Shown here piece by piece: positions 8,389-14,438 of a stretch of 16,943 nt of DNA (positions are counted from its first letter, which is position 1; every line of letters starts with the position of its first letter). The stretch is from the NCBI GenBank assembly GCA_002379855.1, contig DFUX01000046.1:1-16943 (forward strand), read 5' to 3'. Position numbers and translations under genes: made by a program. The notes under the pieces are model-generated. The model saw nothing but the letters and a program-made list of their open reading frames with translations, was not told the origin of the DNA and made no database searches. The DNA comes from Cloacimonetes bacterium UBA4175. GTDB lineage: Bacteria > Cloacimonadota > Cloacimonadia > Cloacimonadales > Cloacimonadaceae.

Positions 8389-9849
8389 ATGCTTCCTAAG
8401 CCCAAAAAGTATCACCCCCTCAAAGAGACGTTCCGCCCCAGCCCGTTGCTTATTATCATGTGCTGTCCCCAACTCTCCGCCAGTGCCCACAGATATCTCT
8501 CCTCCAGCCTGGAAAGCAGTTACAGCAAGCTGTTGGACTTCATGGATCCAGACAGCGAAACCCCGCATAGCGTAAGCCTGGAACTTACCCCGCGCAAGGG
8601 AAAGCGTCCAGGCGGCCATTACAAGATAGTCAGCCGTCCCCAGGACACGGTGATCAGCGCGCAGGACTATCCCGGCCTGGTGCATGGCGTGCAGAGCCTG
8701 CGGCAGATTTGGCACAAGGCTGCCCGCCAAGGCAAAAAGGACTCCGCGCGACTGCCCTGCTTCGACCTGGAGGACTGGCCCTCCTTTCCTTGGCGGGGAC
8801 TGCATCTGGACACCAGCCGCCACTATTTTGACTACAAGGTTATCCGCCGCTATCTGGACTGGATGGCGGCCGTCAAACTGAACAAATTCCACTGGCACCT
8901 AAGCGATGACCAGGGCTGGCGGCTGGAGAGCAAACGCTTTCCCCGCCTGCATGAAGTGGGCGCCTGGCGCAAAGAGGAGGATGGCAGCCTTTACGGCGGT
9001 TTCCACACCCGGAAGCAGGTGCGCCTGGTGCTGGATTACGCGCGGGACCGCGGCATCGAGGTGGTGCCGGAGATCGACATCCCTGGCCACGCCATGGCGA
9101 TCCTGGCCGCCTATCCGGATCTGGCCTGCTTCCCCCGGGACTTTGAGCCGCTCAACGTCTGGGGCATTTCCACGGACATCCTCTGTGCCGGTAAGGACAG
9201 CGTGATAGATTTCCTTAAAGAATTGCTGGATGAGGTGTTGGAACTCTTTCCCGGCCAATACATCCATCTGGGCGGCGACGAGGTGCCCAAGGAGCGCTGG
9301 AAAGAGTGTCCCCGTTGCCAGCGGCGCATCCGGGAAGAGGGTTTGCGGGATGAAGAACACCTCCAGGCCTGGTTTTTGCATCAACTGGTGGCTCATGTGC
9401 AAAAACGCGGCAGGGATGTGATCGGTTGGGATGAGATTCTGGACGGCGGGATCGACAGCCGGCCGATCGCCATGTGCTGGCGCGGAGACGGGGTGGATGC
9501 CGCCCGCATGGCTCATGACAACGGCAACCGCTACATCATCTGCCCCAACAACCGCCTCTATTTTGACTGGCGCTATAACGAAGACCCGGACTGTCCCGGA
9601 GGCTTCGGAGTCACCACCAGCCGGGATGTCTATGGGCTGGACCTCGGCAAGTTCAGGTTTTCCAACCCCGGACTCTTCCTGGGCGGACAGGCCAACCTCT
9701 GGACGGAGCGGATTTCCAATAGCCGCCGTCTGAAGGAAATGGTCTATGACCGCATGCTTTACATGGCGGAGCTGTTCTGGAGCGATTTCCCTTCCAGGGA
9801 TTTCGCCGAGTGTGAGCGGCGCGTCAAAGAGCTGAAAGGCCTGCTATGA
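8389..9849 (+). CDS. Beta-N-acetylhexosaminidase, glycoside hydrolase family 20
   Basis: This 486-residue GH20 enzyme removes terminal beta-linked GlcNAc or GalNAc by substrate-assisted catalysis. An N-terminal GH20b-like domain (about 1-125) is followed by the TIM barrel from about 134. The barrel shows WRGLHLDTSRHY (135-146), HWHLSDDQGW (168-177), PEIDIPGHA (227-235) and the catalytic pair D297-E298 in HLGGDEVP (293-300), plus WDEILDGG (347-354) and LWTE (437-440). No signal peptide or lipobox is visible, so it is predicted to be cytoplasmic, unlike many secreted GH20 enzymes. The start at 8389 has AAGG at 8377-8380 and lies 5 nt after the GH38 stop. The frame is open back to 8212, but that region lies inside GH38. 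The stop overlaps the GH130 start by 4 nt. A role in trimming GlcNAc from imported N-glycan pieces is inferred from the neighbours. Confidence 0.94.
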   Translation: MLPKPKKYHPLKETFRPSPLLIIMCCPQLSASAHRYLSSSLESSYSKLLDFMDPDSETPHSVSLELTPRKGKRPGGHYKIVSRPQDTVISAQDYPGLVHGVQSLRQIWHKAARQGKKDSARLPCFDLEDWPSFPWRGLHLDTSRHYFDYKVIRRYLDWMAAVKLNKFHWHLSDDQGWRLESKRFPRLHEVGAWRKEEDGSLYGGFHTRKQVRLVLDYARDRGIEVVPEIDIPGHAMAILAAYPDLACFPRDFEPLNVWGISTDILCAGKDSVIDFLKELLDEVLELFPGQYIHLGGDEVPKERWKECPRCQRRIREEGLRDEEHLQAWFLHQLVAHVQKRGRDVIGWDEILDGGIDSRPIAMCWRGDGVDAARMAHDNGNRYIICPNNRLYFDWRYNEDPDCPGGFGVTTSRDVYGLDLGKFRFSNPGLFLGGQANLWTERISNSRRLKEMVYDRMLYMAELFWSDFPSRDFAECERRVKELKGLL

Positions 9850-10808
9850 TCCGCCATCCGCGCAATCCCGTCCTCACCCGGGCGGATATCCCCGTTTCGG
9901 ATGCCTTGCCGCGCGATGTCAGCTCTGTCTTCAACCCCGGTGGGGTCAAGCTTGGCGGCGAGTATGTTCTGCTGCTGCGCGTGCAGGATCGCGGCAGGCG
10001 CACCCTGTTTGTCCGCGCCGCGTCAGCCGATGGCGTCAGTTTCCGCGTGGACGGCCATCCCGTGGCGGTGAGCGGGCTGGAAGCTTTTCCCTATGAGATT
10101 TACCACCTCTACGACCCCCGCGTCACCCGCCTGGAGGGGCGCATCTACGTCACCTGCGCCATCGATTGCGCCCCGGGCTGCCGCTCCGCGCTGTTTGAAA
10201 CGGAAGACTGCCGCAGCCTGCGCTATCTGGGCCTGCTGGCGGATGCCGATCTGCGCAACGCGGTACTCTTTCCGGAACGGATCGGCGGCAGCTATCTGCT
10301 CTTTGCCCGTCCCAATGACCATCTGGGCGCGGATGGAGTGCGTTCCGGAGCCACCATCGTCTGCTACGCCTCGCCCGATCTGCTTAATTGGGAGCCCGTG
10401 GCCCCCGTCTTCAGCGGCCGTCCCCACTATTGGGACGAACTGCTCGGCTCCGGCCCGCCCCCGCTCAAGACCTCCGAGGGCTGGCTGCATATCTACCACG
10501 GCGTTGCGACCCACTTTGCCAGCGTAAACATATATCAGGCGGGAGTTTCGCTGCACGATGGCGCTTTGCCCTGGAACGTAACCGCCAGGAGCGCGCAAAA
10601 CATCCTGGAACCGCGTGAATCCTGGGAACTGAGTGGCCAAGTGCCCAATGTGGTCTTTCCCTCCGCCGCCATCCCCGAAAGCGTGGAAGCCGACGGCACA
10701 GTGTTGCCCGGCACCAGAATCTTCATCTATTACGGCGCGGCGGACACCTGTGTCGGTCTGGCCGTCGCCACCGCGGGTGAGCTGCTGGCAGCCTGCCGCG
10801 AACCATAA
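9846..10808 (+). CDS. Glycoside phosphorylase family GH130 (beta-mannoside phosphorylase)
   Basis: This 320-residue protein has the five-bladed propeller signature of GH130. Family members phosphorolyse beta-1,4-linked mannosides to alpha-mannose-1-phosphate plus the acceptor sugar. Visible marks are FNPGGVKLGGEYVLLLRVQ (29-47), the YDPRVT motif (89-94) whose Asp90 matches the proposed proton donor, FARPND (153-158, a likely phosphate-contacting Arg), IYHGVA (216-221, His218) and IYYGAADT (294-301). The fold and catalytic motif are clear. Which acceptor is used, GlcNAc, glucose or mannose, cannot be read directly. Beside GH38 and GH20, a beta-1,4-mannosyl-GlcNAc phosphorylase of the type known from Bacteroides N-glycan loci is the best guess. 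There is no signal peptide, and it needs phosphate, so it should be cytoplasmic. The start lies in the ATGA overlap with GH20. Confidence 0.92.
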   Translation: MIRHPRNPVLTRADIPVSDALPRDVSSVFNPGGVKLGGEYVLLLRVQDRGRRTLFVRAASADGVSFRVDGHPVAVSGLEAFPYEIYHLYDPRVTRLEGRIYVTCAIDCAPGCRSALFETEDCRSLRYLGLLADADLRNAVLFPERIGGSYLLFARPNDHLGADGVRSGATIVCYASPDLLNWEPVAPVFSGRPHYWDELLGSGPPPLKTSEGWLHIYHGVATHFASVNIYQAGVSLHDGALPWNVTARSAQNILEPRESWELSGQVPNVVFPSAAIPESVEADGTVLPGTRIFIYYGAADTCVGLAVATAGELLAACREP

Positions 10809-10812
10809 GGAG
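10807..10812 (+). promoter_or_regulatory. Strong Shine-Dalgarno overlapping the GH130 stop
   Basis: AAGGAG at 10807-10812 begins within the GH130 TAA (10806-10808) and sits 7 nt before the ATG at 10820. This supports that start and continuous translation through the operon. Confidence 0.7.
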
Positions 10813-10819
10813 CTATCCC

Positions 10820-11899
10820 ATGAAAAAACTGCTTGTCCCCGTTCTCTTGTTCATCCTTTCCGTCCTTGCCGCCGAGACCTTTCCCCTGCCCGTGGGCGAG
10901 TTCGCGCCCCGCTCCTACACCGCGTTCAGAACGGTGGAGGGGATCAAGGTGGATGGCAGCCTGGACGACATCGACTGGCAACTTGCCCTGCCCACGGAGC
11001 TGTTCACGGATATCGAGGGCGACCTCAAACCCGCGCCCCATCTGGATACCTGGGTCAAGATGCTCTGGGATGACTCCGGACTCTACATCGGCGCCTGGCT
11101 GGAGGAGCCCCACATCTGGGCAAGCCTCACCGAGCGTGACGCGGTGATCTTTTACGACAACGATTTTGAGGTCTTCCTCGACCCCAACGGCGACACCCAC
11201 GAGTATTACGAACTGGAGATCAACGCCCTGGGCACCCTCTGGGACCTCTTCATCCTCAAGCCTTACCGCGACGCCCACAGCCCCCTGAACGGCTGGGACA
11301 TCAAGGGAGCAAGCTTTGCCATCGGAATCGACGGCACCCTCAACGACCCCAGTGACCTCGACAGCGGCTGGAGCGTGGAGATGTTTCTGCCCTGGCCGGC
11401 CTTTGAGGAGTTCGCCCATGTCCCCTGCCCGCCCCGGGACGGCGATTATTGGCGGCTCAACTTCTCCCGCGTGCAATGGGATACCGAGTGGCTGGACGGC
11501 AACTACACCAAAGTGCCCGGTATGCCTGAACGCAACTGGGTTTGGAGTCCCCAGGGACTGATCGCGATGCACTATCCAGAGCGTTGGGGTTATCTGTTCT
11601 TCTCCGCCGCGCCCGCTGGCTCGGCAGACCCGGGTTTTTCGCCGCCTGCCTCCGAGCGGGAAAAGGAATATCTGAGGCAGATCTATTACCTCCAAAAACA
11701 GTATTTTATGGATCACGGACGCTGGGCTGGAAAGCTGCGTCAACTGGGCGCGCGCCCCTATCTGCGGGATGGCAAAAAGATTAAACCACGCCTGGAAACC
11801 ACCTCCGCCGGATTTGACCTCACCCTGCCCGGCAAGGGCGGCTCCCCGGACTGGATCATCCGCGAAGATGGGCGCGTCTGGAGCAAGCCTGTTAGATAA
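10820..11899 (+). CDS. Secreted CBM9-like carbohydrate-binding domain protein
   Basis: This 359-residue protein has a signal peptide at 1-18 or so (MKKLLVPVLLFILSVLAAE). It continues with a CBM9-like beta-sandwich at about 40-255: IKVDGSLDDIDW (42-53), LWDDSGLYIGAWLEEP (82-97), DNDFEVFLDPNGDTHEYYE (113-131), and GWSVEMFLPW (183-192). Such domains bind sugar ends or assist extracellular glycan handling, and no catalytic residues are evident. The C-terminal segment (about 280-345, EYLRQIYYLQKQYFMDHGRW) resembles the short tail found on many CBM9-like proteins of Bacteroidetes-type bacteria and is faintly like a pseudopilin C-terminus. It is the last gene of the operon, 11 nt after GH130, and the only soluble operon product predicted to be exported. 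A role in capturing the glycan in the periplasm or at the surface is inference. I see no clear intrinsic terminator after it. Confidence 0.86.
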   Translation: MKKLLVPVLLFILSVLAAETFPLPVGEFAPRSYTAFRTVEGIKVDGSLDDIDWQLALPTELFTDIEGDLKPAPHLDTWVKMLWDDSGLYIGAWLEEPHIWASLTERDAVIFYDNDFEVFLDPNGDTHEYYELEINALGTLWDLFILKPYRDAHSPLNGWDIKGASFAIGIDGTLNDPSDLDSGWSVEMFLPWPAFEEFAHVPCPPRDGDYWRLNFSRVQWDTEWLDGNYTKVPGMPERNWVWSPQGLIAMHYPERWGYLFFSAAPAGSADPGFSPPASEREKEYLRQIYYLQKQYFMDHGRWAGKLRQLGARPYLRDGKKIKPRLETTSAGFDLTLPGKGGSPDWIIREDGRVWSKPVR

Positions 11900-11902
11900 T
11901 AG

Positions 11903-12082
11903 TCCACGAATTACACGAATTATTATACGTGGAAAGGTGTTTTTGAGGTGGAAAGGTGGAAAGGCGGAAAGGTGAAATGGAGCCTGTAAACAAGTCCACC
12001 AAGCTATATGCTGTGTCATCCCGGGCAAAGCGTGCTTGACCCGGGATCCAGTCTTTTGGAAACAACCAGCCAGCCCGGAAAC
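11903..12082 (+). repeat. Composite intergenic repeat, copy A
   Basis: Three modules lie in order: TCCACGAATTACACGAATT (11903-11921); an octamer tandem of GGTGGAAA type (11947-11977, about four units); and a palindromic module with ATCCCGGG (12018-12025) pairing with CCCGGGAT (12040-12047), followed by CCAGTCTTTT and GAAACAACCAGCCAGCCCGG. The same modules in the same order occur on the opposite strand at 12486-12640. No coding capacity is evident. Confidence 0.75.
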
Positions 12083-12156
12083 CAACGGGCAAACTCCAAG
12101 ACATACTTTTTTGCCTCCCATGTTGCTATCATTTGCACCATCAACAGGTTAGCTAA

Positions 12157-12188
12157 TCATCCTTAGGTCATCCTTATAAATTATAAGG
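12157..12188. repeat. Dispersed repeat plus 17-nt palindrome
   Basis: ATCATCCTTAGGTCATCCTT repeats, in the opposite orientation and with one indel, the left-edge element near 18-38. It runs into CCTTATAA (12172-12179), a central A, and TTATAAGG (12181-12188), a perfect 8-bp inverted repeat. Confidence 0.55.
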
Positions 12189-12400
12189 TTGACCCCAGGA
12201 AGACCCACGCCGGAGAAGGTGATGCAAATGAGGGCCACCCACGCGCGAGGGAAAGGGAAGAGGCCGATACATGGCCGCGCAATTACGGGCAAGTATATTT
12301 ATATACTTGCCCTGGAATCCGCTTCCTGCCTGGGATAAAGGGGTCGTAGCACCTATATATATGGGGGAAGAATTGTAGAATTGGAGGAAAGGTGGAATGT
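12189..12400. other. Unassigned intergenic core with a 26-nt palindrome
   Basis: No gene is supported here. GGGCAAGTATAT (12287-12298) and ATATACTTGCCC (12301-12312) form a perfect 12-bp inverted repeat around TT. GACCCC (12191-12196) can pair with GGGGTC (12340-12345) and CAGGAAG (12196-12202) with CTTCCTG (12322-12328). Together these could close a stem around about 150 nt, so an RNA structure is possible but I do not recognise a known class. Confidence 0.3.
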
Positions 12401-12460
12401 TTGTTTTGGGGCTTGGTTGCTGTTTCCAAAAGGCTGGATTACGGCTCGAAGGCCGTGATG
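12382..12460 (-). repeat. Palindromic repeat, copy C (reverse orientation)
   Basis: ATTACGGC (12438-12445) pairs with GCCGTGAT (12452-12459) with one G-T wobble. It is preceded by TTTCCAAAAGGCTGG, the reverse complement of the CCAGTCTTTTGGAAA module with changes. A GGAAAGGTGGAA stretch at about 12384-12396 matches the octamer tandem of the composite repeat. Confidence 0.6.
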
Positions 12461-12485
12461 ACACTCTTTTAGTCTGGGGTTGTTT

Positions 12486-12640
12486 GTTTCCGGGCTGGCT
12501 GGTTGTTTCTAAAAGACTGGATCACGGGTCGAGCCCGTGATGACACGGTATATGGCCTGGTCGGGTTTATTTCGAGGCTCCTTTTCACCATTCCACCTTT
12601 CCACTTCTAATAAATCGTGTAAATTCGCGTAATTTGCGGA
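12486..12640 (-). repeat. Composite intergenic repeat, copy B (inverted)
   Basis: Read on the minus strand from 12640 it gives TCCGCAAATTACGCGAATTT, then GTGGAAAGGTGGAA, then the palindrome ATCACGGG (12534-12541 on the minus strand, pairing with 12521-12528), then CCAGTCTTTT and GAAACAACCAGCCAGCCCGG. The module order is identical to copy A, so A and B form a large imperfect inverted pair around about 400 nt. Confidence 0.7.
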
Positions 12641-12667
12641 TAGTCACCCTCCTCCCGCACTTTTCCC

Positions 12668-12696
12668 TTGACCGTTGCGCCGACCGCTATTTTACT
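12668..12696 (+). promoter_or_regulatory. Possible promoter for the ComM-like gene
   Basis: TTGACC at 12668-12673 is a good -35 match. TTTACT at 12691-12696 follows at 17 nt but is a weak -10; TATTTT at 12688 fits better in sequence but has only a 14-nt spacer. The distance to the start codon is plausible. Confidence 0.25.
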
Positions 12697-12734
12697 GCAA
12701 AACAAAGCAAAATACCAAACAAGGGTAGGTTCAA

Positions 12735-14276
12735 ATGGTTGGAATAGTGCGCACTTACACCACGATAGGGATAGACGGGCAACAGCTCACTGTGGAGTGT
12801 GACGCCACCTCTCAGGTTTTCGCGGTCACCATCGTGGGCATGGCATCCAACGCGGTCAAGGAAAGCCAGGACCGCATCTTTGCCGCCCTGCGCAATTCCG
12901 GCTGGGACGCCGCCGTGCGCCGCTTCACCATCAACCTCGCCCCGGCGGACATCCGCAAGGACAGCGCCGCCCTCGACCTTCCCATCGCCATCGCCGTGCT
13001 GCAGTCCATCAAGCAGATTCCGGTGGAATACCTGACCAAGACCGCCCTGATCGGCGAGCTTTCCCTGGATGGCAACCTGCGCCCCGTCAAGGGAGTGCTG
13101 CCCATCGCTTTAGCTGCCAAACGGGATGGCATCGACACCCTCGTCCTGCCCTGGGAAAATGCCGGGGAAGCCGCCATCATTGAAGGATTACAGGTGATCC
13201 CGGTCACCTCGCTGAAGGAGGCGGCCCTCTTTCTGCGCGGCGAGGCCAAGATTCCGCCCGCCGAGGTGGACCGTGAGCGGATTTTTTCCTCTCTGAACGC
13301 CTTTCCCGTGGATATGCACGACGTGAAGGGGCAGTTTCAGGTCAAGCGTGCCCTGGAGGTCTCCGCTGCAGGAGGCCACAACCTGCTGATGCTGGGTCCT
13401 CCCGGTTCGGGCAAGACCATGCTGGCCCGGCGCGTGCCCACCATCCTGCCGGAACTCTCGCTGGATGAAGCCCTGGAGGCCACCAAGATCCACTCCGTGG
13501 CGGGATACTCCAAAGATTTTCACAATGGCATCCTCACCACCCGCCCCTATCGCAGCCCGCATCACACCGTCAGCGATATCGCCCTGATCGGCGGAGGAAC
13601 CTTCCCCCGTCCCGGCGAGGTATCCCTGGCGCATCGCGGCGTGCTGTTTCTGGATGAGCTGCCGGAGTTCAAGCGCGGCGTGTTGGAAGTGCTGCGCCAG
13701 CCCCTGGAGGATGGCATCGTCACCATCTCCCGCGCCTCCCAAAGCCTCACCTTTCCCGCGGAGTTCATGCTCATCGCCTCGATGAACCCTTGTCCCTGCG
13801 GCTATTTCGGCTCCAGCATCCCCAATCACCCTTGCACCTGCGAATACGGCGCCATCCAACGCTACCGCAGCCGAATCTCCGGCCCGCTGCTGGACCGCAT
13901 CGACATCCACGTGGAAGTGCCCTCGGTCACCTATTCCGATCTGGCCTCTTTGCCTTCCGGCGACAGCTCCGCCGACATCCGCGCCAGGGTCAACCGCGCC
14001 CGCGCCATCCAGCGGGAACGCTATGCCAATGACGGCATCTTCTGCAACGCCCAGATGAACTCCAAACTGCTGCGCAAACACTGCGCGCTGGATGCCCCCA
14101 GCCAAAGCCAGATGCAGCACGCGATCGACAAGCTGGGCTATTCCGCCCGGGTCTTCGACCGCATCCTCAAGGTGGCGCGCACCATCGCCGACCTGGAAGG
14201 CCTGGCCGCCATCAAATCCGACCATATCTCCGAAGCCATCCAATACCGCAGCCTGGACCGCAAATACTGGGGCTGA
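12735..14276 (+). CDS. comM: ComM/YifB-family Mg-chelatase-like AAA+ ATPase
   Basis: This 513-residue protein belongs to the YifB/ComM family, whose ComM members act as helicases promoting branch migration during natural transformation. The N-terminal Lon-protease-like fold (about 20-165) shows VTIVGMASNAVKESQDR (31-47) and TINLAPADIRKDSAALDLPIA (65-85). The AAA+ module has Walker A GPPGSGKT (221-228), Walker B VLFLDELPEF (303-312), and the family Cys motif CPCGYFG (353-359) with CTC (367-369), followed by GPLLDRIDIHVEVP (383-396). The Mg-chelatase C-terminal domain fills the remainder, so length and all motifs are complete. The start at 12735 follows AAGGG/AGG at 12721-12729. It stands alone, downstream of the repeat mosaic and converging with the VWA gene. 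A DNA-uptake role is family knowledge; nothing else here belongs to competence. Confidence 0.95.
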   Translation: MVGIVRTYTTIGIDGQQLTVECDATSQVFAVTIVGMASNAVKESQDRIFAALRNSGWDAAVRRFTINLAPADIRKDSAALDLPIAIAVLQSIKQIPVEYLTKTALIGELSLDGNLRPVKGVLPIALAAKRDGIDTLVLPWENAGEAAIIEGLQVIPVTSLKEAALFLRGEAKIPPAEVDRERIFSSLNAFPVDMHDVKGQFQVKRALEVSAAGGHNLLMLGPPGSGKTMLARRVPTILPELSLDEALEATKIHSVAGYSKDFHNGILTTRPYRSPHHTVSDIALIGGGTFPRPGEVSLAHRGVLFLDELPEFKRGVLEVLRQPLEDGIVTISRASQSLTFPAEFMLIASMNPCPCGYFGSSIPNHPCTCEYGAIQRYRSRISGPLLDRIDIHVEVPSVTYSDLASLPSGDSSADIRARVNRARAIQRERYANDGIFCNAQMNSKLLRKHCALDAPSQSQMQHAIDKLGYSARVFDRILKVARTIADLEGLAAIKSDHISEAIQYRSLDRKYWG

Positions 14277-14301
14277 AGCAGGTTGGACTTTTGGAAGTTC
14301 A

Positions 14302-14340
14302 TCCACGAATTACACGAATTAACACGAATTAACACGAAGT
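14302..14340 (+). repeat. ACACGAATTA-type tandem repeat
   Basis: TCCACGAATTACACGAATT at 14302-14320 is identical to 11903-11921. It is followed by AACACGAATT and AACACGAAGT, giving about four 10-nt units. Diverged relatives occur at 12621-12640 (minus strand) and 16761-16779. Confidence 0.75.
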
Positions 14341-14362
14341 AAAAGAGCTTAAAAAGGGATAG

Positions 14363-14389
14363 AAAAAAGGCGGTGTGGTGACCGCCTTT
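14363..14389 (-). terminator. Rho-independent terminator of the VWA gene
   Basis: On the minus strand AAAGGCGGT (14389-14381) pairs perfectly with ACCGCCTTT (14374-14366) around a 6-nt loop, and a run of six T (14368-14363) ends it. It lies about 50 nt after the VWA stop. On the plus strand the stem is followed by only three T, so it may also help end comM transcription weakly. Confidence 0.75.
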
Positions 14390-14418
14390 ACAAAGTACCG
14401 GCGCTTGCCATAGCGCCG
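14366..14418. repeat. Two-hairpin repeat element, copy 1
   Basis: Hairpin one is 14366-14389 (9-bp stem). Hairpin two is CGGCGCT (14399-14405), loop TGCCAT, AGCGCCG (14412-14418). The same pair, in the same order and orientation, lies at 16631-16680 on the other side of the VWA gene. The second hairpin is identical in all 20 bases. Confidence 0.8.
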
Positions 14419-14438
14419 CAAAGGGCATTTGTCCGGCT

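Noticed and set aside
10730..12121. Minus-strand open frame of 463 codons spanning the CBM9 gene and repeats
   Set aside because: It runs through repeat sequence and antisense to a signal-peptide-bearing gene, with no family features.
11903..12640. CRISPR-like array in the repeat-rich gap
   Set aside because: Repeats differ in length, orientation and spacing, with no uniform spacers and no cas genes nearby.
13188..14306. Minus-strand open frame opposite comM
   Set aside because: It is a shadow of a strongly conserved AAA+ gene, and its Gly/Ala/Asp-rich composition carries no motif.
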